DNA of 12,247 nucleotides from Verrucomicrobia subdivision 3 bacterium UBA7542. Its GTDB lineage: Bacteria > Verrucomicrobiota > Verrucomicrobiia > Limisphaerales > UBA11358. Shown piece after piece: positions 1 to 6,796 of this stretch. Where the stretch lies: the NCBI GenBank assembly GCA_002479245.1, contig DLMG01000201.1, positions 15,824 through 28,070 on the forward strand. Reading direction: 5' to 3'. Below the pieces are notes generated by a model, which saw only the letters and a program-made list of their open reading frames with translations, was not told the origin of the DNA and did no database searches. The position numbers and the translations under genes were made by a program. How positions within the stretch are numbered: position 1 is the first letter of the stretch; each line of letters starts with the position of its first letter.

Positions 1-1037
1 CGTTTGTGAACCGAATTGATCGCGCTTAAAAAGGCGTACAGCGACGTGGATTTGCCCGAACCGGTCGGGCCGGTGACGAGGAAAATGCCGTGCGGTTTGA
101 TGATGATTTCGCGGATCATCGCCTCGTCGTTCGGCGCAAAACCCAGTTTGTCGAGACTCAGGAATATTTTCCCGCGCGTCAGCAAACGCAGTGAAACGCT
201 TTCGCCGTAAACCGTCGGTACCGTCGAAACGCGGATGTCAATCTCCTCGCCCTTGATGCGGACGTTGATGCGGCCGTCCTGCGGCAGGCGTTTTTCGGAA
301 ATGTTCATGCCGCTCATCACTTTGATGCGCGAAATGAGCGCGGCCTGATAGCGTTTCAACTGCGGCGGCATCGGCGTCTGATGCAAAATGCCGTCAATGC
401 GGTAGCGAATGCGCAGTTCATCCTCCGCCGGCTCAAAGTGTATGTCCGTCGCGCGGTCCTTGAACGCCTCCCAGATGACCTGGTTGACGAATTTGATGAC
501 GCTGGCCTCCTGATCGTCCTCGGTGATTTCCTTGTCGTTGGCGATTTCCAGCTCCATCGGTTCGTCAACGCCCATTTCATCGAGCGTTTCGGCGCCGACG
601 CCATAGTATTTCTTCAGCGCCTTTTCGATTTCAGCCTTTGGCGCGAGCGCGAACTGCACCGGCATCCGCGCATCGAACCGCACGGCATTCATCATCGCGG
701 CATCGAACGGATCGCTGACGACCACCTGGAGCGTGCCGTCGTTCACGTCCGTGGGCAGCACGGAATACTGAAACGCGATCTTCGTGGAAATTTTGTTCCG
801 CGCCTCCGGCGGAGTTGTGTGCTTGGGCAAATCCAAAAATGGCCAGCCAAGCGTTTGCCCCAGCTTTTGGAGAAAAGCGTCCTCGGCCAGGCCGCGCTCG
901 CGGGCGATGAACCCCAGCAGCGGCTCCGCCGAGCCGTTGTTCGCGGCGGTGCGCCACGCCTTGCGCCAGTCGTCAAACTGGACGGGCGTCGTGTCGGCGA
1001 CCGATGCGACCAGATGTTTTACCGGGCTAAAACCCAT
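1..1037 (-). CDS. GspE/PilB-type secretion/pilus assembly ATPase, N-terminal part (runs off left edge)
   Basis: Hexameric ATPase of the GspE/PilB family, which powers type II secretion or type IV pilus extension at the cytoplasmic face of the inner membrane. 345 codons are visible from the ATG at 1037. Residues about 30-150 look like an N-terminal MshEN/T2SSE_N domain. The ATPase core then shows RATDIHFEP (about 195-203), RYRIDGILHQ (211-220), SRIKVMSGMNISEKRLPQDG (236-255) and the Walker A GPTGSGKS (323-330). The Walker B, the Asp/His boxes and the tetracysteine zinc site would lie beyond the edge. The start is favoured by a GAAGGAAG Shine-Dalgarno at 1041-1048, 3 bases from the ATG (close spacing). 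It is transcribed away from purU. GspE and PilB cannot be told apart without the neighbouring genes. Truncation is due to the window only; the frame is intact. Confidence 0.93.
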   Translation of the reverse strand, partial: MGFSPVKHLVASVADTTPVQFDDWRKAWRTAANNGSAEPLLGFIARERGLAEDAFLQKLGQTLGWPFLDLPKHTTPPEARNKISTKIAFQYSVLPTDVNDGTLQVVVSDPFDAAMMNAVRFDARMPVQFALAPKAEIEKALKKYYGVGAETLDEMGVDEPMELEIANDKEITEDDQEASVIKFVNQVIWEAFKDRATDIHFEPAEDELRIRYRIDGILHQTPMPPQLKRYQAALISRIKVMSGMNISEKRLPQDGRINVRIKGEEIDIRVSTVPTVYGESVSLRLLTRGKIFLSLDKLGFAPNDEAMIREIIIKPHGIFLVTGPTGSGKSTSLYAFLSAINSVHK

Positions 1038-1096
1038 GTGCTTCCTTCAGTTCAGGTTCCCTTCGTTTAACAGCGAAAAGCCGGGAAAGTTGCGGT

Positions 1097-1126
1097 TTGA
1101 CGCGAACAATTCAAGCGAACAATATG
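1097..1126 (+). promoter_or_regulatory. Possible sigma-70-like promoter for purU
   Basis: In the 140-base divergent spacer, TTGACG (1097-1102) matches the -35 consensus at five of six positions. CAATAT (1120-1125) sits 17 bases downstream as a poor -10. This would give a leader of roughly 45 bases before the ATG at 1178. The -10 is weak, so this is a tentative call. I saw no equally good promoter for the leftward ATPase gene. Confidence 0.3.
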
Positions 1127-1177
1127 CCACCTTAATTCGTGCACTTGGGGCGAAAATTCGCTATTTCCTGCTCCAAT

Positions 1178-2023
1178 ATGAGACAGTTCGCCACCCTCAC
1201 TGTTATTGGCCGGGACAAAACCGGCGTCATTGCGCGCGTCACCGCCTTTCTGTTCGAGCAACACGCCAATATCGAGGCGCTGGAGGAACAAGTCACCCGC
1301 GGCCAGTTCAGCATGACCCTCCAGGCCTCGTGGCGTCCGGCGGATTGCAACGCCGCGAGCCTGCGCGCCGGGCTGGACGCCATCGCCCGCCGGCTCGGCA
1401 TGGAAATCAAGGTGCGCTTCACCGAACCCAACCGCCGCCAGCGTTTTGCCATCCTGGTGACGAAGGAAACGCATTGTTTCGACGCGCTCCTGGCCGCGCA
1501 CCACCGTCGCCAATTCAAAGCCGATCCCGTGCTCGTGATTTCCAACCGCCCGGACCTCGCGCCGCTCGCGCGAAAAAACAAATTGCCGTTTGCGCACATT
1601 CCGTGGAACGACCGCGCACAGGCCGAGAACCGGGCGTTGCGACTGCTCGAAGAATACCAGATTGATTTTATCGTGCTCGCGCGCTTCATGAAAATTCTCT
1701 CGCCGAACTTCGTGTGGCGTTACAAAAACAAGATCATCAACATTCATCCGTCGTTGCTGCCGAGTTTCCCCGGCCCGCAGGCGTATCGTCAGGCGTATGA
1801 AAACGGCGTGAAGATTGCCGGCGTCACCGCGCACTTCGTTTCGATGCGGCTGGACGAAGGGCCGATCATCGCCCAAGGCTCGTTCCGAATCCGGCCCGGC
1901 ATGGCGCTCAAGGAACTCGTCGCGCGCGGCCAGCAACTCGAAGCCGGCGTGCTTGTCAAGGCCGTGAAACTTTATCTCGGCAAACGGCTCGATGTTTATT
2001 GGGGTGTGGTGAAGGAGGTTTGA
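1178..2023 (+). CDS. purU: Formyltetrahydrofolate deformylase (PurU family)
   Basis: Hydrolyses 10-formyl-THF to THF and formate in the cytoplasm, balancing one-carbon pools and supplying formate (known for the family). The product is 281 residues. Residues 5-80 are an N-terminal ACT domain (TLTVIGRDKTGVIARVTAFL) and residues 88-275 are a formyltransferase fold. The active site motif INIHPSLLPSFPG (187-199) and RLDEGPII (224-231) supply the Asn188, His190 and Asp226 triad expected for glycinamide-ribonucleotide-transformylase-like enzymes. The ACT domain separates it from PurN. Length matches PurU. A GTG at 1139 would add 13 residues that do not look like the family, so ATG 1178 is preferred; neither start has a clear Shine-Dalgarno. 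It is a single gene, divergent from the ATPase. Confidence 0.93.
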   Translation: MRQFATLTVIGRDKTGVIARVTAFLFEQHANIEALEEQVTRGQFSMTLQASWRPADCNAASLRAGLDAIARRLGMEIKVRFTEPNRRQRFAILVTKETHCFDALLAAHHRRQFKADPVLVISNRPDLAPLARKNKLPFAHIPWNDRAQAENRALRLLEEYQIDFIVLARFMKILSPNFVWRYKNKIINIHPSLLPSFPGPQAYRQAYENGVKIAGVTAHFVSMRLDEGPIIAQGSFRIRPGMALKELVARGQQLEAGVLVKAVKLYLGKRLDVYWGVVKEV

Positions 2024-2416
2024 AAAATTATTGGAGACAGAATGGACAGAGTTCCAATTTTCAACGCTCGACGATGAACGCAAAACGAAAGGCTGCTTTC
2101 TTCAAAGAGACACGTCAGACAGCGTAGGCAACATCAGGGGCATTGACTGCCGCGATGACTTGGAATGGGGCACGTCCACCAAATTTTTTGGGGGGAGTTG
2201 TTCACTTGATTGAACTGATTTCGTGCCGCCCTGTCAGAGAGGCAAAGGAAACGTTGTATAAACGCCATCGCAACGCATGAAGAACGATTGTTTAAAATGA
2301 CGCTGAAAACAGCGGTCATCAACGAATAAAATTTGTTTGCCGTTTGCGTTGTCGCGGCTTCGGACTAAGATTGGATCAGGGCTTGGAGTTTGCGGCCCTT
2401 GGAAAGGAAAAAAGTT
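2024..2416. other. Intergenic region, no supported gene
   Basis: 393 bases between purU and the CBM48 gene. Short open frames exist on both strands (about 60 residues each) but have no recognisable family, Shine-Dalgarno or coding-like codon use. Base composition is lower in GC than the flanking genes. The only clear structure is the hairpin at 2297-2319. A weak promoter-like pair, TTGCGT (2344-2349) and TAAGAT (2366-2371) with a 16-base spacer, could drive the downstream gene. Confidence 0.6.
2297..2319. repeat. Inverted repeat / hairpin upstream of CBM48 gene
   Basis: ATGACGCTG (2297-2305), an AAAA loop, then CAGCGGTCAT (2310-2319) pairs over nine positions with one bulged G. There is no long T run on the plus side. 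On the minus side the stem is followed by TTTTAAA, so a weak terminator in that direction is conceivable, but no leftward gene is present. Function unknown. Confidence 0.45.
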
Positions 2417-2710
2417 ATGGCAAAGAAAACGAACTCAAGGAACGGCGGCCGTGGTCAAAAACAAGTCTTCGCGTTCTCCGCACCCGGCGCGGTGAGCGTG
2501 CAGTTGGTGGGTGATTTTACGCATTGGCAGGAGCGTCCCATCAATTTGCAAAAAAGCGCGGACGGCCTGTGGCGGACAACGGTGGAATTGGAACCGGGCA
2601 CGCACCACTACCGTTTCCTCGTGGACGGCGAATGGCGCGACGACCCCGAATGCGTTCTTCGCACACAGAATCCTTACGGCAGTGAAAACATGATGCGGCA
2701 AGTGGCGTGA
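2417..2710 (+). CDS. Small stand-alone CBM48/AMPK-type glycogen-binding domain protein
   Basis: A 97-residue protein. After a basic, polar leader (residues 1-15) almost the whole chain is one early-set, immunoglobulin-like carbohydrate-binding fold. Visible are VQLVGDFTHWQ (28-38), a DGLWRTTVELEPG strand-turn (49-61), HYRFLVDGEWRDDPE (63-77) and an NPYG turn (84-87). This is the pattern of CBM48/AMPK-beta glycogen-recognition modules and isoamylase N-terminal domains, which bind alpha-glucans through the conserved Trp residues. No catalytic domain or signal peptide is present, so it is likely a cytoplasmic binding or regulatory module; the partner is unknown. ATG 2417 is chosen because GGAAAGGA (2401-2408) lies 8 bases upstream; a TTG at 2390 would bury that site. 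Monocistronic by spacing. Confidence 0.85.
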   Translation: MAKKTNSRNGGRGQKQVFAFSAPGAVSVQLVGDFTHWQERPINLQKSADGLWRTTVELEPGTHHYRFLVDGEWRDDPECVLRTQNPYGSENMMRQVA

Positions 2711-2904
2711 ACGTCATCGCATTCGTCTGACGTAAGATGGAGAACCGGATTTTCGCAGCGCGCTGGTGAAAGATTCATTGGCGCGCAAGGGTGGGATTTA
2801 ATTTTAGTTGCCGCCGCGCTGATATCGAAGAACGGAAGCAGTGGAAGCATTACACGAAGGCCCGTGAAGCATGTCTGAGCGCAGCGGAAGGAATTGCCGG
2901 CCAT

Positions 2905-2925
2905 TTTCGCAAACAGCTTGCGAAA
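2905..2925. repeat. Perfect 8-bp hairpin
   Basis: TTTCGCAA (2905-2912), a 5-base loop ACAGC, and TTGCGAAA (2918-2925) pair perfectly. No T tract follows, so a standard intrinsic terminator is unlikely. It abuts the larger palindrome at 2927-2986 and may be part of the same element. Confidence 0.6.
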
Positions 2926-2926
2926 T

Positions 2927-2986
2927 GAACTGTAGCGTGCGCTGTCCTCGGCGCATTTCCGCCTGAGACAGACGACGCTATAGTTC
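2927..2986. repeat. 60-base imperfect palindromic element (REP/MITE-like)
   Basis: Outer arms GAACTGTAGCGT (2927-2938) and ACGCTATAGTTC (2975-2986) match as inverted repeats at 11 of 12 positions; the mismatch is a G-T wobble. Inside, CTGTC pairs with GACAG and GGCG with CGCC around a small central loop, with a 3-by-3 internal loop between. The 9-mer CTGAGACAG (2963-2971) is the reverse complement of the REP core in the trpE insertion (5417-5425), so the two may belong to related repeat families. It is non-coding. No transposase is nearby. Confidence 0.6.
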
Positions 2987-3045
2987 AAGCCAGGCGCCAC
3001 TTGCTTGCACCTCGACTCATTCTTCCAAACTGATACATTGTTCGC

Positions 3046-4053
3046 GTGAACGAACTTCTCATCGGTCTGGTTGGCGCGTTGATCACCACGAATCAACCGC
3101 TGGCCGTCAGTAATTTGATTCAGCAGAACGCCGGCGTCTCGGTCACAATTGTGAATACCAACGACCCGGCGGAGAAGGAACTGGCGCAGTTGATGGCCGA
3201 GGACGACGCGGCGGTGACCGAGGTGGATAAATGGATTCAAGGCAACAACGCCTTTGCCGCACAGGGCGCGGGCGAATCGAAGGAGGCATTGAACCGGCGC
3301 ATCCGTGCGCGCCTTGAGCCGGTGCGCAAAGACTACGAGGATTTTCTGCGGCGTTATCCGGATTTCGCGCGCGGGCATCTGGCCTATGGCAGCTTCTTGA
3401 ACGACATCGGGGAAGAGGACGCAGCGGTGGCGCAATACGGGAAAGCCGCGCAGCTCGACCCGAAAAATCCGGCGGCGTGGAACCAGCTCGCCAACTATTA
3501 CGGCGAACATGGCCCGGTCACCAACGCCTTCGTGGATTACACCAAAGCCATCGACTTGAATCCAGCGGAGCCGGTGTATTACCAAAATCTCGCGGCAATG
3601 GTTTATCTTTTCCGCAAGGACGCGGAGGCGTTTTACGGCATCAGCGAGGAGCGGGTTTTCGACAAGGCGCTTGCGCTGTATCGCAAGGCCGTCCAGCTTG
3701 CGCCGGATAATTTCCCGCTGGCGACCGATTACGCGCAGACTTATTACGGCATCCGCCCGCTCCGCACCAATGACGCGCTCGGGGCCTGGACGAATGCGCT
3801 CCAAATCGCCCACGACGACAACGAGCGCGAAGGCGTTTACCTCCATCTGGCGCGAATCAAAATAGCCGCCGGTCGTTTCGCCGAAGCCCGCGCGCATCTG
3901 AATGGCGTGACCAATGCGGCATTCGCCGACCTCAAGCACCGGCTCGAACACAATCTCGCCGAACGCGAAAACACCGCGACAAACACCCATGCCGCCGGCG
4001 TTTTCACAAATGCGCCGGTCGTTCCCACCAACGCATCAAATCCTGGGCCATAA
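3046..4053 (+). CDS. Tetratricopeptide repeat (TPR) protein
   Basis: A 335-residue protein, probably a protein-protein interaction scaffold; no specific partner can be named. Residues 1-25 (GTG start) contain a short hydrophobic stretch, [10 protein letters not shown], that could be a weak signal or anchor. TPR units follow at about 95-138 ([20 protein letters not shown] ... AAQLDPKNP), 142-174 ([12 protein letters not shown] ... AIDLNPAEP), 178-222 (broken by an extra 15-20 residues; [16 protein letters not shown]) and 223-300 (more divergent; [20 protein letters not shown]). The last 30 residues are a low-complexity Asn/Thr/Pro/Ala tail. No Shine-Dalgarno precedes the GTG. Position 3046 is the first start codon that keeps the hydrophobic N-terminus, so the start is uncertain. 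Confidence 0.8.
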   Translation: MNELLIGLVGALITTNQPLAVSNLIQQNAGVSVTIVNTNDPAEKELAQLMAEDDAAVTEVDKWIQGNNAFAAQGAGESKEALNRRIRARLEPVRKDYEDFLRRYPDFARGHLAYGSFLNDIGEEDAAVAQYGKAAQLDPKNPAAWNQLANYYGEHGPVTNAFVDYTKAIDLNPAEPVYYQNLAAMVYLFRKDAEAFYGISEERVFDKALALYRKAVQLAPDNFPLATDYAQTYYGIRPLRTNDALGAWTNALQIAHDDNEREGVYLHLARIKIAAGRFAEARAHLNGVTNAAFADLKHRLEHNLAERENTATNTHAAGVFTNAPVVPTNASNPGP

Positions 4054-4114
4054 AATTTTTTCATGGTTTGCCGCGAAATTTCTGCTACCTTGCCAAGCAC
4101 AATTTGCACAAACC

Positions 4115-4507
4115 ATGAGCTTTTACGACAAACTGAAATTTGATTCGACCGGCCTGCTTCCGGCCATTATTCAGGAACAAAAAACTGGTCGCGTCGTAAT
4201 GATGGCGTGGATGAACCGCGCCTCGCTTGAAAAAACCATTGAGACCGGCAAGACGCATTTCTGGAGCCGGTCGCGCCAGAAATTCTGGATGAAAGGCGAG
4301 GAAAGCGGCCACACGCAAACGGTCAAGGACATCGCGTTCGATTGCGATGGCGACACGCTGTTGATCCAGGTGGACCAGATCGGCGCGGCCTGTCACGAAG
4401 GCTACCAGTCGTGCTTTTTCCGCTCGGTGGAAAAGGACGGCCAATCGTTCAAAATCACCGAGTCGCAACTCGAAACGCCGGAACAGATTTACGGAAAGAA
4501 AAAGTGA
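4115..4507 (+). CDS. hisI: Phosphoribosyl-AMP cyclohydrolase
   Basis: Third step of histidine biosynthesis: hydrolytic ring opening of N1-phosphoribosyl-AMP to ProFAR in the cytoplasm. The product is 130 residues, the usual size for a stand-alone HisI with no HisE pyrophosphohydrolase domain fused. Motifs in order are VVMMAWMN (27-34), the [21 protein letters not shown] region (48-68), DCDGDTLL (76-83) with Asp76, Asp78 and Asp80 as magnesium ligands, and [11 protein letters not shown] (92-102) with Cys93 and Cys100, which with Cys77 form the zinc site. ATG 4115 fits the family N-terminus; an upstream open extension overlapping the TPR gene is not conserved-looking. The stop overlaps the ATG of the next gene by one base, so translational coupling is likely. 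No Shine-Dalgarno is visible. Confidence 0.96.
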   Translation: MSFYDKLKFDSTGLLPAIIQEQKTGRVVMMAWMNRASLEKTIETGKTHFWSRSRQKFWMKGEESGHTQTVKDIAFDCDGDTLLIQVDQIGAACHEGYQSCFFRSVEKDGQSFKITESQLETPEQIYGKKK

Positions 4508-5127
4508 TGGATGACACGGTGACATTTGCCAGCCGCGATTACTGCCTTTACCTGTTGCTGCTGATTTTTGCGCGGGGAATGGATTTTCTCAGCACGTGGA
4601 TCGCAACGCCGAACCTCGTGCTTGAAGGCAATCCCCTCGCGAAAAAACTCGGCTGGAAATGGGGTTTGGCGCTCAACGTTGTGCTGTGCGGGGCGCTGGC
4701 GGCGTGGCCGCTGTCGGCCATCGTCGTCGCCACCGCAAGCGTGCTGGTGGCCGCGCGTAATTTTCAGTCCGCGTGGCTCATGCATTCGCTGGGTGAGGAA
4801 ATTTACCGCCAGTGGCATGTCGAGCGCGTGCGGGAAACACGCATTACGATTTACCTGTTGTGTCTGGCCGGCAACACGCTATTGACCGCCGGCGTTGGAA
4901 CGACGCTGATTTATTTCAGCGACGTGCGCCGGGTACCGTTTGCCATCGGCATGGGCATGGTGGCCTACGCGGTCGCCGTGGCGTTCTATACGCTGCTGGC
5001 GATCTGGCGCATTCGGCGCGCGGCAAAAAAATTGGAAGCGCGGCAAAATTCAGCAACGAATGGCAAAAGTTTGACGGTTGACACCTGGGTTCGCGTCGAA
5101 AGTCGCTCGCCTGACAAAATCATTTAG
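4507..5127 (+). CDS. Multi-pass membrane protein of unknown function between hisI and trpE
   Basis: A 206-residue inner-membrane protein that I cannot assign. Hydrophobic segments lie at about 11-33, 52-83 (long enough for two short helices), 113-137 and 144-166. A basic cytoplasmic tail follows (RIRRAAKKLEAR, 168-179), then a polar C-terminus. The loop after the first helix has DFLST (26-30) and LEGNPLAKKLG (39-49). This D..ST...E.NP pattern is reminiscent of DUF5658-like small membrane proteins, but that is a loose resemblance. The start ATG 4507 shares its A with the hisI stop (TGATG) and the stop is 3 bases before trpE, so it is co-translated with two amino-acid biosynthesis genes. Hydrophobic codon pattern and intact frame support a real gene. 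Confidence 0.8.
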   Translation: MDDTVTFASRDYCLYLLLLIFARGMDFLSTWIATPNLVLEGNPLAKKLGWKWGLALNVVLCGALAAWPLSAIVVATASVLVAARNFQSAWLMHSLGEEIYRQWHVERVRETRITIYLLCLAGNTLLTAGVGTTLIYFSDVRRVPFAIGMGMVAYAVAVAFYTLLAIWRIRRAAKKLEARQNSATNGKSLTVDTWVRVESRSPDKII

Positions 5128-5130
5128 CCA

Positions 5131-6729
5131 ATGCATTCACCGACACTGGATGAATTTTTGAAACTGGCCGCGCAGGGCAACATGATTCCCGTCACGCGCC
5201 GACTGCTGGCCGACATTGAAACACCGCTTTCGGCCTACCGAAAAATCCGCGGCCAGGGCGAATCGTTCCTTTTTGAATCCGTCGAAGGCGGCGAGCATCT
5301 CGGACGCTATTCGTTCGTCGGTTGCAATCCGCGCGCGGTCATCAAGCAAACCGGCAATCGCGTGGAAGTTATTGAAAATGGGAAGGTCATGGAGAAATTC
5401 GAAGTTCGGAGCGCGGCTGTCTCAGCCGCAGCAGGCACGCAATCGCAACAGCCTCACGAACTCCAGAGTCCCACAGCCGGCGGCAGTGCTGCGGCTGGGA
5501 TAGCCGCGCTCCACGTCCGCGATGGCCTCGAAGTCGTCGAGCACGTGATGAAAAAATATCGCGCGGTCCTGCTGCCGGGTTTGCCGCGTTTCACCGGCGG
5601 CGCCATCGGTTTCATCGGCTACGAATTTATTCACGACGTTGAACCGGTCGTGCCGCGCCCGCCCAGGGACGAATTACAAACGCCCACCATGGTTTTTCTC
5701 ATCGCCGACCAGTTGCTGATTTTCGACCGCGTGGCGCAGACCATCACCGTCCTGGTCAACGCCTTTCTCGATGGCGCAGCGGGGCCGGCCGAGGTTTACG
5801 AAGATGCCGTCGGCGAAATTGAGCGGCTGGTTTCGTTGCTCGAACAGCCGAGCGAACATCATCCGGTCAGCCTGCCGGGCGAAGTGCCCCCGGTGCCATT
5901 TGAGTCGAACATCACCCGGGAAAAGTTTTTTGCGAACGTGCTCAAGGCCAAGGAATACATCACCGCCGGCGACATCATCCAGGTCGTTGGTTCACAACGG
6001 TTTTCCACGCCGGTGAAGGCGTCGCCGATTGATGTTTATCGCGCCGTGCGCTCGGTGAATCCGTCGCCCTACATGTTTTTGCTGGAATTGGACGGCTTTT
6101 CGCTCGTGGGCGCTTCACCGGAAATTCACGTGCGTTGCGAGGATGGCCGGGTGGAAATCCGCCCCATCGCCGGCACACGGCAGCGCGGCAAAACACCGGA
6201 GGAAGACGCCGCGCTGGAAAAGGAATTGCTGGCTGATCCGAAGGAACGTGCCGAGCACGTGATGCTCGTGGATCTGGCGCGCAACGACATCGGGCGCGTG
6301 TGCGATTTCGGCAGCGTGCGGGTGAAGGACCTGATGATCATCGAGCGTTACAGCCACGTCATGCACATCGTGTCGGAAGTGGAAGGGAAATTGTCCGCCG
6401 ATAAAACGCTTTACGATTTGATGCGCGCGACGTTTCCGGCGGGCACGGTCAGCGGCGCCCCGAAAATCCGCGCGATGCAGATTATTTCCGAGCTTGAACA
6501 GACCGCGCGCGGCCCCTACGCCGGCTGCGTCGGTTATTTTTCGTTCAATGGCAATCTCGACACCTGCATCACCATCCGCACCGCGTTGCTCAAGGACGGC
6601 AAGGCTTACGTGCAGGCCGGCGGTGGCTGGGTCAGCGATTCGACGCCCGAGGGCGAATTTCAGGAGACCGTCAACAAATCCAAAGCCATGCTCAAAGCCG
6701 TGGCGATGGCGGAAGGTTTTGGGCGTTAA
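5131..6729 (+). CDS. trpE: Anthranilate synthase component I, with an in-frame palindromic insertion
   Basis: Converts chorismate to anthranilate using ammonia from TrpG, the first committed step of tryptophan synthesis; cytoplasmic. The product is 532 residues. The N-terminal domain has SFLFESVEGGEHLGRYSFVG (45-64), the ESVE region of the tryptophan feedback site, and GAIGFIGYEFIHDVEP (157-172). The chorismate-binding domain has PIAGTRQRGKT (345-355), KERAEHVMLVDLARNDIGRV (371-390), FPAGTVSGAPKIRAMQIISE (435-454) and GYFSFNGNLDTCITIRTA (468-485). All the expected core motifs are present. Residues about 92-129 have no counterpart in ordinary TrpE and are encoded by the repeat at 5408-5512; the flanks (FEV ... 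RDGLEVV) join naturally without them. The start is 3 bases after the previous stop and lacks a Shine-Dalgarno. No trpG is in the window. PabB is an alternative but less likely. Confidence 0.95.
   Translation: MHSPTLDEFLKLAAQGNMIPVTRRLLADIETPLSAYRKIRGQGESFLFESVEGGEHLGRYSFVGCNPRAVIKQTGNRVEVIENGKVMEKFEVRSAAVSAAAGTQSQQPHELQSPTAGGSAAAGIAALHVRDGLEVVEHVMKKYRAVLLPGLPRFTGGAIGFIGYEFIHDVEPVVPRPPRDELQTPTMVFLIADQLLIFDRVAQTITVLVNAFLDGAAGPAEVYEDAVGEIERLVSLLEQPSEHHPVSLPGEVPPVPFESNITREKFFANVLKAKEYITAGDIIQVVGSQRFSTPVKASPIDVYRAVRSVNPSPYMFLLELDGFSLVGASPEIHVRCEDGRVEIRPIAGTRQRGKTPEEDAALEKELLADPKERAEHVMLVDLARNDIGRVCDFGSVRVKDLMIIERYSHVMHIVSEVEGKLSADKTLYDLMRATFPAGTVSGAPKIRAMQIISELEQTARGPYAGCVGYFSFNGNLDTCITIRTALLKDGKAYVQAGGGWVSDSTPEGEFQETVNKSKAMLKAVAMAEGFGR
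5408..5512. repeat. REPIN-like palindromic repeat inserted in frame in trpE
   Basis: Two 26-base arms (5408-5433 and 5487-5512) are inverted copies with 24 of 26 identities, and the two differences would be G-U pairs in RNA. Each arm is itself a small hairpin: GCGGCTG TCT CAGCCGC on the left (5413-5429) and GCGGCT GGGAT AGCCGC on the right. The arms flank a 53-base spacer. Two REP-like hairpins in opposite orientation around a spacer is REPIN architecture. It has no stop in the trpE frame and is read through as an Ala/Ser/Gln-rich segment (RSAAVSAAAG ... GGSAAAGIAAL). Confidence 0.85.
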
Positions 6730-6796
6730 GTGTAGCAGGCGAAATTGTTTGCTGTGGCCGTGTTTTTTGTTAATGTGGAATTTGACTGGGAAAGTT

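Larger units (their letters stand above)
2711..3045. other. Intergenic region with stacked palindromes, no supported gene
   Basis: 335 bases between the CBM48 and TPR genes. It contains a short inverted repeat directly after the CBM48 stop (ACGTCA 2711-2716, TGACGT 2728-2733), a perfect 8-bp hairpin and a 60-base imperfect palindrome, the last two listed separately. A long leftward open frame crosses the region but is antisense to the TPR gene and has no recognisable domain. GATACA (3032-3037), about 9 bases before the GTG start, resembles a -10 element, without a well-placed -35. Confidence 0.6.

Noticed and set aside
381..1070. Rightward open frames over the left edge region
   Set aside because: They are shadows of the leftward GspE/PilB gene, which has a Walker A motif and several family motifs.
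1067..2083. Leftward open frame of about 338 codons
   Set aside because: Complete overlap with purU, whose ACT domain and formyltransferase active-site motifs are clear; the antisense product is His/Arg-rich and family-less.
2031..2322. Two small open frames of about 60 codons between purU and the CBM48 gene
   Set aside because: No ribosome site, no known family, Cys/Trp-rich composition unlike the other genes; treated as non-coding.
2674..3990. Leftward open frame of about 438 codons
   Set aside because: It is antisense to the TPR gene, has no recognisable domain, and its composition is explained by the high-GC codon bias of the opposite strand.
3914..4114. Longer hisI start overlapping the TPR gene
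   Set aside because: The extra 67 residues read the TPR gene in another frame and have no counterpart in HisI, which begins with the [14 protein letters not shown] segment.
5408..5512. Intrinsic terminator or attenuator inside trpE
   Set aside because: The stem is strong but has no T run, lies 277 bases into the coding region, and is a doublet of REP-like hairpins; an inserted repeat explains it better.
6494..6796. N-terminal extension of nfeD reaching into trpE
   Set aside because: The extension is Arg/Pro/Ser-rich out-of-frame reading of trpE; ATG 6797 has a ribosome site and begins a proper signal-like hydrophobic segment.
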